From assembly GCA_013399855.1 (NCBI GenBank), contig VXAY01002913.1, forward strand, positions 124,001 through 188,000: 64,000 bases of DNA, in the 5' to 3' direction. The translations under genes and the position numbers were made by a program. Below the pieces are notes generated by a model that saw nothing but the letters and a program-made list of their open reading frames with translations, was not told the DNA's origin and ran no database searches. This DNA is from Oxyruncus cristatus. Taxonomy: Eukaryota > Chordata > Aves > Passeriformes > Cotingidae. This document shows positions 13,101 to 25,100 of the stretch, piece by piece (within the stretch, counting starts at the first letter, position 1; every line of letters starts with the position of its first letter).

Positions 13101-16100
13101 TTAGACTGTGTGCTCTGGGAAATTAAAAAAAGTTAACATACAATCATCAGCTTGGCAGCATTTTCACAGTGCTTCTGAGAACAATAACTAAATATATGGA
13201 CTACATGACCTGTAATACCTTGTCCCTAGTGGTCATAAACACCTCAGTAGAACTAAGACTCAAAGACACCAAAGGCCTTCAGCTCAACTCCCAGCATAAG
13301 AAGAAGTAATTTTTCACTGAGATGTATCAACTCCACTGATGAAAATAACTTTAATAATCAAACTTGTTTATAAACCTGCATCTGAACATTATACTAAGGG
13401 ATAAGCTACTTCACAGTCTGCTTCAACAAAGTGCTGATGGGAAAATGGAATAGCAGTAGGATGTGAATTTACTTTAGTTTACAATGCAGTCTAAAAAGTC
13501 TTCCCTAGATGGGTCTTTTGAGCAGTCTTTATCTAAAAATTAGCCAGGTCAAGCAACACACCTAGCTTTTGTGCAATTTAACACAAATGTGGAAGATGAC
13601 AGGTATAAACGCAGTGGTTCATATTACATATTGAAATAACAGAAGGGAGAAGAATTGCATCTCAGGCAGAGGTTTTGGACAGAAAATTTTGCTTAATTTC
13701 CATTATGGTTCCTTCAGGTGTTTTCCCAATCACATTTCTCCTAATGCTAACTGCAGCCACTCAGAAAAATGTTCTACCTGATTGTCAACTCCCAGATTAA
13801 AAGGCAGTTGTTGGACAGTACATGGTTGGTGCAGACATTGGTTCTGCTCATCTGTAAGATGCCGTGGGTCATAAAGGATTAGCAGCTAAATTACTGGCAT
13901 TAATTAAGCCAGCAGCTAGGAGCCTGAGTTCCATATAGTAAGTAATGAGATCATGGAATGTAGTACAAAGCCATTGTACACAATTGCAAGGAATCATTCT
14001 GCCCCCTTTGCACGAGTATTTTTAAATCCTACGCTCCTTTATACTACACAGCTTTTGGGCAGGAAAATGTAAGGGGAGAGAAAGGTTGGCTGCAGAAGAC
14101 AGCCTAGTTGACATGTGGCCTTGAGACTCACACCTCATAACTCATGATGCACCAAGCAGGGAGTTACCTTTTTCTGAAGTTTTCTTCAGCTCCAGTTGAG
14201 CATTACATGCAGAGCTGACCTGAAAACACTTACTAATTGAATACCGCTTCTTCTAGCTCAGGCATGCTGTCAGGAGAGGGATTAAGTGTGCAAGGACCGT
14301 ATGGAACAAGATCGCTTTTGACGTCTAAATCTCATGTCCAGAAAGTGGTGAACCCAGGAGCCATCATTTAGGAAACACAAAGTTGTATGAGAAATTCATC
14401 TGACTGCAGCTGCAGCATATATGGAAGGAGACAATGCACTACTCACACCAAATGCCAGCAGCCAGACACTTACATAGCACAGAGACTGCCCTAAGCAATG
14501 AAATGCCATCAACGGAATAGTCCTTGGCAGGCCAAGAGAACCATGCACGTACTTCAGTGCCACATGGACAGAGCTTACCAGAAAGGAGTATGCTGCTGTG
14601 TTGTTGGGGTTTTTTTAAACTAAATTTAAAAAATAAACACACAAACAAGCAAAAATGAGCAAAAAACCAAGCCAAACTAAAGGCTGGGCTAAATCACTGG
14701 CATTTCATAGAGAGAAAACAAACAAGGAAGTCCCAAATTCCCAGTTCTAAGTAACCTTTGGAAATTAACTTCATGTTTCCCCTCACCATGTTTCTTTAAA
14801 AACTGAAACAAAATGTTTTCAACAACCAGGTGTGAGAAGTTTTAAGGGTTCTTCTCTCCACTCCTTTCTTGCTGTCAACTGTTTATGGGGAAAAAAATAT
14901 AAGAAACAAGATCTAGTTCCTACCCAGCTGAGAGGATGAGCTTTCAAGGGTCATGACTGCTGAAACAGAGCAGGCAGGACAGGTTTGTCCTAGCTGCACA
15001 GGATGAGCTACCTGACTTTTGCTGTCTTAAAGTCCAGTGATGCCATACTTTGAAAATTTGATACGAAATAAGTCATACAGCAAGCAAAAAGCATGCACTG
15101 AATTAAATAATTTGAAAAGATGAAGCTCTGTTCTGTACCCTAGACTTTTTATTAAAAGGTACCATTTAGAAGTTATTATGTAACCACGGCATAATTCTAC
15201 CATAATTCTTAAGATATGCTTGCTTCTTCTAAAAGAACTATATAATTATGACCAAGCAAACCTATTTTTCCTATACTTTAATCTTTTTAATATGTGCTTC
15301 AAAAACCTAAAAATGAGTAATACCTCACAATGATACTAAAATTAGAACACAAGCACAGCTAGCTCTGAAGCAATAGCAGTGCAAGCAGAACTTTAAACTC
15401 GTCAGAAATGTTCCTTCCAGCATATTGTTCTAAGGATTATTACCGCATTGTGAATTCATTGCTAACATGCATATACAAGCTAGAGCTGAAAAAAATATTG
15501 GATTTCTACTCGCTAATTAAAAGTCTTTTCAAAAAATAATTAAAAAGTAATGATATTTCTCTCATTATTTCTCAGATAACGTAACAGCTACCAAAACTGA
15601 CTCAAAAGTATCAGAACATGAGAAATATGACCTTGTAGCAAAAAAACAAAACAAAACAAAACAAACAATTTTTTTAAAAAGTCCTGCTTCTTTTTTAAGA
15701 CCATTGCTACCTATCTCTCAGTGGATCTTCTTGTGTCATCTATTACAAAGCTAAACTTCACTTTTCCTAAACGGTCCTTCAGACCTAACGCTATGCACAC
15801 GCTGTCTGCAGTTACCACTCCTTTGAGTTTCCCTTCTTTGCACCTTCAACATTTATCTGCGCTATATTTCCAGCTCCCACTGGCTTACTTTGTCGTGCTT
15901 CAACTTAAAAACAGAAAACTAAATTTTAGATTCTAAAAATAACACACTACCCTTCAACACCATTTCATGTTTTCCAAGGTCCTTTAGAATAGAAAAGAAT
16001 GGGACAGTTCCAGTTGGATGGGACCTACAGCAATAATCTAATCCAGTTGCCTGACCACTTCAGGGCTGACCAAAAGTAAAAGCCTGTTATTAAGGGCATT

Positions 16101-19100
16101 ATCCAAATGCTTCTTATCCACCGACAGGCTGGGAGCATGGACCACCTCCCCAGGAAGCCTGTTCCAGTGTCTGATCACACTCTAGGTAAAGAAACGTTTC
16201 CTAACCTCAAGTCTGAACCTCCACGGAGGTGGCTTTGAACCATTCCCATACATCCTATCATTGGATCCCAGGGAGAAGGGATCAGAACCTCCCTCTCCGC
16301 TTTCCCTTTTGCAAAGAGAAAAGGGGTTGCCCCTCAGCTTCTGTTTCTCCAAACTAGACAAGCCCAGAGTCCTCGGTCTCTCCTCACAGCACATGCCTTC
16401 AAGCCCTGTTACCACCTTTGTTGCCCTCCTCTGGATGCATTCAAGGACCTTCACATCCTCCTTAAATCGCAGGGTCCAAAACTTCACGCTATACTCAAGG
16501 TGAGATTCCCTTTGTCCTCTTACATTTGACAGTGCTTCCTTCCCTACAGGTTGCTCTCTAGAAGATGAAGGTGAGTGTTTCATTGATTGCTCTGTGTTTT
16601 TCTTATGCATTTCCATCTCAGAAGTACTATCATCTTCCCCAGTCCATCTGTTCAGCTGCTTATCAACCAGCCTGTCAAGAAGTTGGGGTAGGTGATCTTC
16701 TTCAATTGAAATTATTCTTTGGAGACGTGATGTTTTAGACATTCCTCCAGTGATTCCAGCATCAGGCTCTTCAGAGAGAATTCCATTCAGTCCAGCAGAA
16801 TTCCTTCTTTTTGAGTTACTGAAAATATCATCTTCTTCAAATGAATTGCTAGACAGAGAAAAAAAGAAAGTACACCAGGAAAATATATTGGAGCTGGGCT
16901 CCTCCTGTAACTGAATACTGAAACTGTAACTGCTCCTCTAGTGTAACTGAATTTAATCTCCCATGGTTTTTACTACTCACAGCAGGCATAATAGATTCAG
17001 TCTAATCTCTACTGAAGCAGAATTAGGCATTAGATTAACCTCAATTCTAACCTCATGGAATAGCTGAAGTTTCTCTACTGTGATTTTCTCATTTGCCACT
17101 CCCCACCTCCATTCCGGAGGAATAAAACAGCCTCCCAGTCCAGATCCTTTCTATGTGTAACCTAATTCTCTCTTTACCAGGTAGGAGGGACATGGGTTTG
17201 TTCAATATGGATTAAAAAAAGGCTAAGTGGGGATTCAACAGGAGGAGGAGTGTAGATAAAAATATGAGAGTCTTCTCAGGTGTGTGCAATGACCACAGAT
17301 CCAAGTTGCAATAAAAGAAATGCCAACTTGATACAGGGAACAAAATTTCTTCCAGAGACTGCTGCAGCAAGGGAACAGGTGCTCAAAGTGGCTGTGGGAC
17401 CTCCATCCAGGTGTTCAAAAACTCAAATGAACAAGGCCTGGAGCAACCTTAGCTAGCTAGGGAGTTGGACCTTCTGGAGAAGGAGATTGCACTGGAGACA
17501 TCAGAGGTCCTTCCCACCTAAATTTTAGCATGATTTTTTGTGCCATAACTGCTTCTGCTAATGATGCTCCACTTCTCAGTACTGAACATACTAAATTGCA
17601 CCTCTGAAAGCTTTCCCTCCTTACAGTTCATGACCCTGTGCCTGCAGGGTCATTGTCTTAGCTACTATTTCACAGTGAAATACTAAGACTTTCCAGCTCC
17701 TCTTGTCTCAAAGGAACTGCTAGTGTTTCACTGAGACCGCCATCTTCTTCCTGCTGATTTCAAGTTTACAACTACACAGTTGAGAATTAAATTCTGTTTT
17801 AGTTGCACATCTCAGACTTTACAACAGGACTGCCATTCTCTGCAATGACAGGAGATGGACCCTTTCAGGAAGTTACCAAGGAAACCATACCCATTAACAT
17901 GGGGTAATGGGACAGCTTTTGTGCCTCCCAGCATATAGTCCTCCACAATGGGAAATCCCTTGCCTTTGCAGTTTTATGTGGAAACTTATCACTTTATTTT
18001 CAAACTTCTTACCGAGCACAGCAATCTTACAGACACTTTAGAAATGCATGCTTGGAGAATTCCAAAGGTAACAGAAAGAAAACATTCCTCATCTTCTTTC
18101 TATAAGCCTCATCATACTCAAATAGGGAACACACGAAAAGAAAGTTCTTACCCGCTAGGCAGCATCTTCCCCTCTATGTATTTCCCAATGACAGATCCTG
18201 ATCTTTGCTTCCAGCTGGCTTTTGGAACACTTGCTTTGCGTTTCTACAGAAATACAGAATAAATCTTACTAATTTACTCTTGTTCATTATGGTTAACTGC
18301 CCTCATTCCTAATGCTTAAATAATGTGATGCATACGAAATAAAAAAAAATATAGAAAAACATCCTACAGGTATAAATGCTTCAGAATCCTGACTGATAAA
18401 CAGTCTCAACAGGGAAACTCCAGATCCTGAAAAAAATTCATCTGCTTTGTAAACTGAGTGGACCACACTAAAACAGCATAACGTCATCAAAAAAAAGTCA
18501 ATAGATGTATTTTTGACACCAGCAGCTTCTTGTAGGACTAAGAACACAAACAACTGTAAACTAAGTGACCTTAGTCTCCTTACACCAGGATTCTTCTGGA
18601 ACTTCTTAGGGGCCCATTCTCTGCTGCTGTTTAAAAAGTTAGTATGATCTGCTCTTACCCAGTACCAACAGGTATTTAGGTACTGAGGTACTCATTTACT
18701 GTACTGTTGTATAAACATTTCTGGATATTAGCTACCCTTGACTAAACAGATTAACATAATTTAATTGTTAAATTTATATATTATTTCATCCTCTCATGAT
18801 TGCATTCTTAGTTTCCTCTAAAACAGATTCATCTCTCTCCAGATAGATCCAACTTTATAATTGTGAACATGTAGCTCTTAAAACTGTTCAGCAAATTTAA
18901 AAATCTTTTTTCAAGTGAGAATAAAAGATAATACAAATTAAAAATGGGGCAAGATGTAAGTAACACAAAAGTCTATCTCTGGCACAGCCTTCTGATCCCC
19001 TTCTTTTGAGGCTGTTCTGATATATGTTTGCTCAACACTGGGTTTGAAAATAATAGTTGGTTACCTGCAAAAATATGTCACGTTCATCTTTGAGATGTTT

Positions 19101-22100
19101 GTTCATCTCTCTGTAAAGGGAACAAAAGAATCACTGAGGCCAAGTTTTAGAACTGCTGACTTTTCTGCTCCACACTAACAGACAGACTGGACAGCTGCAG
19201 TGTAAAACTTTGATCATTCTTTATTTATATTCTCCCCACAGTCAGTTCCTTGTCTGGGCTATTGATTCTCCAGTAGGGCTGATTAAAGCCACATGGTAGC
19301 TGGCCCTCATTCTAAACAAATACCTTAACACATAAAAATCAGTTCTAGTCAATGTGCCTTCACTTACTATAAATTGGAATGTTTAAGGCTTTTCAGAGTA
19401 AAGACAATGTCTTAATCTGGAGAGAGTGTAATGAACACCATCGCTTGTGCATCTGGTGACAGCTGTGAAGGCCAGTTATGTCCCTCTGAGGGCTACAGTT
19501 GTGGCTGCCATGGAAAAGTCTCCCTAGGAAAACATCCATCTTCCATCCTTTATGCAGAAACAATGAAAATGTCAAGAAATCGAGACTTCAGGCAATCAGC
19601 AAGCTCTGATCAGATCTGACAATACACCTACTTGGTATATCATCTTTTGTCCTCATCTGTTTCTGGCCTGGCCACAAAAAGAGAATGAGCAGCCACTACA
19701 GCCTAAGTGGGCAGAAACAGCCTCTGTTGTCAGGTGTTTCTACCTATGTCCCCATTACCTGCAGCGGGCAAGATCACACCACATGGAGTGGCCTATGGAA
19801 AACACACTGCAAAATAAGAGCCTTCCCTTAAGCATGTGAAATTTTTAGGTAACTTTAAAATGAGGCCTCCCGAAGGAAATGCAGTCAATGAAGGCAGGTG
19901 CAATGTACAGCCCATGCGAACTGACTACTGAGCAAACAAAACCGAACATTGCTGCGCGTTAATGAGAGGGCTACAGTTGTCTGAACATAGCTCCAAACTT
20001 TGAAGCCTATCAATAAAGAGAAATGTTAGATAACCTTATTCTGATAGCATTTTCCAAACAAGCATTTTCAGAAAAGAACATTTACTCTGGCTCAACTCCT
20101 ACTGCTTCAGAAACAACAGTGCCTTTTAGCACGCTTTGTCTCCTGCAGCCAAGCTTCTACCACAGAACCTGCTTAGAACAGTTCACTGTTGTTCCATTTC
20201 ACACTTAACTTTTGGAAAGGAGATTGTCCTACAATACTAAATTGCCAAAACAAAGCATACATTTCAGGTGTTCTGCCTTCTACCGTATGCAAGAAAAGGG
20301 CATAAAAAAGTATTTTGTAACCATTTTTGCTATCTTTTGTGTCATTATCCTGGGGCAAGTTGACCTTGACTGGCTGCCAGCTGTGCAGTCAGCCACTCTC
20401 TCACTCCCTTTCCTCAATACGACAACGGAAGAAAGTAAGATGGAAAAGCTTGTGGGCCAAGATGAGGACAAGATTACTTAGCAACTACCATTACACACAA
20501 AACAGACTCAACTATAGGATGATGAGAAACAAAGTCAAAACTAAAACCACCTTCTCCCCAACTCCCTTTCTTCTCAGGCTCAACTTCACTCCTACACTCT
20601 CAGGTTTTCTACCTCCTTACCAATCCTGACTGGCACAGGGGCATGGGGAACAGTGGGGTCTGTAGTCAGTCCATAACAGCTTCTCTCTGCGGCTCCTTAC
20701 TCCTCACACTGTTCTCTTGCTCCAGTGTGTNAGATTACTTAGCAACTACCATTACACACAAAACAGACTCAACTATAGGATGATGAGAAACAAAGTCAAA
20801 ACTAAAACCACCTTCTCCCCAACTCCCTTTCTTCTCAGGCTCAACTTCACTCCTACACTCTCAGGTTTTCTACCTCCTTACCAATCCTGACTGGCACAGG
20901 GGCATGGGGAACAGTGGGGTCTGTAGTCAGTCCATAACAGCTTCTCTCTGCGGCTCCTTACTCCTCACACTGTTCTCTTGCTCCAGTGTGTGGGTTCCCT
21001 CACACGGGTTAGAGTCCTTCACAAACTGCTCCATCCCCCTTTCCATGGGGCGCAGTCCTTCACAAATGAACAGCTTCAGTGTGGATCCCCTACGGCCCAC
21101 AGTTCCTGGCAGAAAACCTGCTTCTGCATGGGCTCCTCTCCATGGGCCAAGCTCCTGCCAGGAACCCGCTCTTCTATGGGCTCTGTCAGGCTACCAGGGA
21201 CTCTCTGCTCCAATGCCTGGAGCGCCTTCTATCACACCTTCTTCATTGACCTTGGTGTCTGAAGGGCTTTCTCACCCATTTTTTCTCACTCCCCTCTCTC
21301 AAGTGTTTTGCTTCTCTTTCTTACAGAGGCTTTCCCAGAAGCACCATCATGGCTGTGGGGTTCTGCTGTGCCCTGTGTTGTGTGTCAGCATGGGGCAGCC
21401 CTGGCCTTTTCTCTCTGGCACAGAGACTGTCAGCACCTGGATACCAACACTCAGTACATATTCCAACACAACTGCATCCTTAAATGTACCTCTTTAGAAT
21501 GATGTAATAAATTTTTGAATGTAAGGTCTGCATTACCTTAAAAGATCCAGCTGCTTCAGAAGCCCTGACTTCTCTCTCTGTAAGGTTTCTGTCACTCGGT
21601 ACACCTCCCTATAATAAAAAAAAAAAATAATAAAATTGTTCTAACCGTGGTAAAAACACTGCTAAAATCCTTCCCCCTAGGAGTATCTACATTTGAGATT
21701 TCAGCTTCTCCAAACCTGTAGGTTATATTCTGCATGCATGATTATTCACTTTAAAAAAGTTTATTCAATACAGGGTCTAAAGCACCACAGCAGTTTGAGT
21801 TAGTAGAGGAAGGAGTAGAGGTTCTTTTTTAAAAAGATATGGGTTTTTTATTTCTTCATCCAGAGAGCTTAATGTATGTTGATACTGGCACTTGGAGCAT
21901 TCAGAAAAGATACACTGCTGAAATACTTCTCACTCATGGCCACTAAAGAACAGGTAACATTTACCCAAAATTAGAGCTTATCTTGCTGCTGGAACCATAT
22001 GTCAGGCTCACACATATCTACAATCCCTGCAATTTCTTTCGAATTCCTGACAGTTATGCAGTTATGCAGCTTTTATAACACCATTTACTTTGACATAATA

Positions 22101-25100
22101 CAATTTGGTGTCTGGCATTAAATGTTTTTTTTTGCCTTTCAGTGAAGCCTCAAGTTCTTCCTGTGCACTGTCTGAACATTACACCTGCTTCAAGAGCTCA
22201 GGTCTTACCAGACTGATACAGATGTTAAAAGCAACACTGCAGGTGCACTTGAGTAGGGCTGAACTCTAATTCCATAAACCACTATTGAATCCAAAGTGCT
22301 TTGTAAATGCAGTAGTGTTATTCATCAGTCTGACCACTGGGCAGATTTCCTTTGTAGCTTTAAAATCAGATCATTCCATAGTCTTTGTTCTGGATCTGAA
22401 AAGAGAAGCCTCAAAGAGGAAACAAACCACCTTGAGGAGGAATATTTCTACTGTCTACTTCCAAAACACACATCAAACATGCAAATCTAAAAATGGTGTG
22501 TTCTAAACATGGCGGGCATTCCTTAACAATAATTTATCAAGAACGTTCATTATTTAAATCCTCAAGAAAAAAATAAATATGTAATAACTAAGTAGAGTTT
22601 GGCATAAAGCTTAAGAGAAAAAGAGTATGACATTTGAACTAATGTTCTGCTCTACCCTGACATATGTGAAATAGCAAAAGCTCTGAGTTATACAGTTCAT
22701 TGCTGAAATGTATAGAGTCGGGTTAGATATGTCTGGCATTCACGTGCTCTCTATTTGTAGTGAGAGGGTTTTACAGATCCCTGAGCATTTATTTAAAAAG
22801 GACTTCAGTGAACATTTCTGCCAATTACAGCTTCAGGGTAATATAACTTCTGCTTTGTGCAGAAGGCTGGAGGCAAGACAAGTAGATTGATATGTCACTT
22901 AAAGGTCATTTCTATCCTTCAAAATACGAATTGTAAATATTTCTTCTTGATTTTTTTTTTTTTTTATTCAGAGTCAGAATCTGAAATCCACAAATTTGAA
23001 CTCGGACTCCCCCAAATTATTAGGCTTTTTGTGAATTGTGATAAACTATGTTTCACCTTGTTGGCCAGCCTCCTTGGTTAAAAATTATGTACTAGGCATA
23101 CTTTTGACAAAGAAAAAACTAGATCCTAGGTGACTCATAGCCGGAGTGCATTCTGAGAACCAAGTTTCAGATAGAGTTAGCTTTGAGTAGGATGGAGCAT
23201 CAAGTGCCACGGCTGTAATATTTGCCAGGAATCCCACTGGTATTTCAAAGCTAAGACATTAAACTGATTTTTAATTCCAAATACCCTCAACAAATGGCAG
23301 TGGGGAGAACAATGGCATTTTGAACACACAGAAAACAATTCTGTGGAAGCCAGATATGCTACAGAAAGCATGCTGAATTACTTGGGAGAAAATGGCTAGA
23401 ACTGCACGGGGCTTTGCTGGTGGTTTCTGCTTATGACACAAGCTTAAATCACTGCATTGAATACTCTGAGAAGGAGGCTCACTGGCACACTAAGCAAATG
23501 CACTAGAACTACTGCAGCTGGAGACTTACATTTCCTTCTCCTCATGTAGTCTTGATGCCTCCTGCTGAAGGACCTCTAACTGTTGTTGAGCCAGGCCTAG
23601 TTCGTGAGATGTTCTCTCCAGATCTTTCAACAGCTCCTGGTTAGTCAGCTTCAGCTTGGTGTTCTCTGCCTTGGTTTCTTCTTTGCCACTGAGGAGTTCT
23701 GTACATTGATTCTCTAGCTGGGGTGGGAGAAAAGAGAGCAGAAAGTATTATAACTAATTAAGGCATCTTGGTTTTGAGGTTTTCACTTCAAATCTTAGAG
23801 GTTAGTTGAATAGAGAAGCTATTTCTATCACAGTTAAAATACGAATAAAGCACGTATGGTGCTCTTCAATTGCTCTTTGTACAGACATAATTATGTTACA
23901 CAAAAACAAAGCCATTCCACTCTATGACTGAATTTCATCCAGTTCAAAAATGCACCAGGACAAACCTTAAGAAGAGGTGCTACAGATTAGCAGCACTTAG
24001 TTGGTATTCACAAGTGCTATTTTAGACCATTTCCCACAAAGGCAAGGCCTACACAGAGTGATTCAGAGGTCTGTCTAAAAACTAAATTAGAGCTTTTTTA
24101 TTCACTTTTATATTCACTCTCCAAAGTACAAAGGAAAGATACACCTTCCCTCTGAAACAGGTAACAGCAGATGACAGTGGTCTACGGTATATAAAGAAGT
24201 TCTATCTGCTTCTTCCTGGCTAACTGAGCAAATTTAGATGGCAGAGCAAAAGTTGGTATTAGAGAAGACATTGCTGTCCTAAAAATATAAAAGCTTTATT
24301 TTATGTATGCTCTTTAAGGGATGTAAAATGTACTAGGAGCATGACAATGATACCACCTCAATCTTCCAGACCTGGTCCAAACTTACTTCCATCCTCTCAT
24401 ACAAGATTCTGTGCCCCAGATGTTATGCTGGACATCCCCTGTCCCCAGCACCTCCTTCTGAGACATTCCATCACACATCCCTTGAGGAACAAGGGATGAG
24501 AATACCTTGTGTATTATCTAAGCCATATAGTGCAAGCTGACAACTCAAGATCATGGCAGTCAGCAAAAAGGCCTAGACAAAGAACCTTGCCCAGTCAACA
24601 AGGAATCAGACCCATATTCCAGCCATGCTGGGCAGGAGACCCTCATAAGGGAGAATCCCTCTGACTATGTCAGCAGAAACAACACTTGAAGTCATCCGGT
24701 TTGGAAGTTCCCTTTCACATTTTTGATAATAATTTCCGACACAGGAATAATTCCATTTCATTTAAAAAAAAAAAAAAAAAGACTTATTAATGAAGTTTGG
24801 AAAAAAGCAAGAGGTTCTCTCATACAATCAAGTATGGAAGTTTTAATGCAATCAAGCTACCATTACTGTCTGCAAGAACAGATTTAATTATCAAAGTATA
24901 TTTTCATGCAAGAGGAGGAGGCAAAAGTGACAGCGATCTCTCGATAAGCCAAACCTTAGACAGCACACGTGGATATCCAGGTGAATGAAAAGTAATACCA
25001 GAAAATGAGTAGGGACATAGTACTACAAAAACAGATCTGAATAAAGATGAATGTCACTTTCAGAGGAGTTCATTAGAAATCAGAAAAACATGTAGGAAAC

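Larger units (their letters stand above)
11712..16523 (-). other. Intron after coding exon 11
   Basis: About 4.8 kb. The end next to exon 11 carries a CR1 fragment (about 15988-16511). A CAAAA simple repeat lies at about 15640-15665. The rest is A+T-rich unique sequence with no exon that I recognise. Confidence 0.8.
19111..21536 (-). other. Intron after coding exon 8, with assembly gap
   Basis: About 2.4 kb. Roughly half is an LTR-like element that includes a perfect 260-bp duplication around a single N. Between 19111 and 20340 I see nothing recognisable. Confidence 0.8.

Noticed and set aside
16182..16742. Frame at 16182-16742 as an independent gene
   Set aside because: It is the 3' half of CRACR2A exon 11 plus CR1 reverse-transcriptase sequence, not a separate gene.
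20904..21497. 197-codon plus-strand frame, the longest in the window
   Set aside because: It lies inside the LTR-like repeat, spans the duplicated block, has S/P-rich low-complexity composition and no domain; no gag, pol or env similarity.
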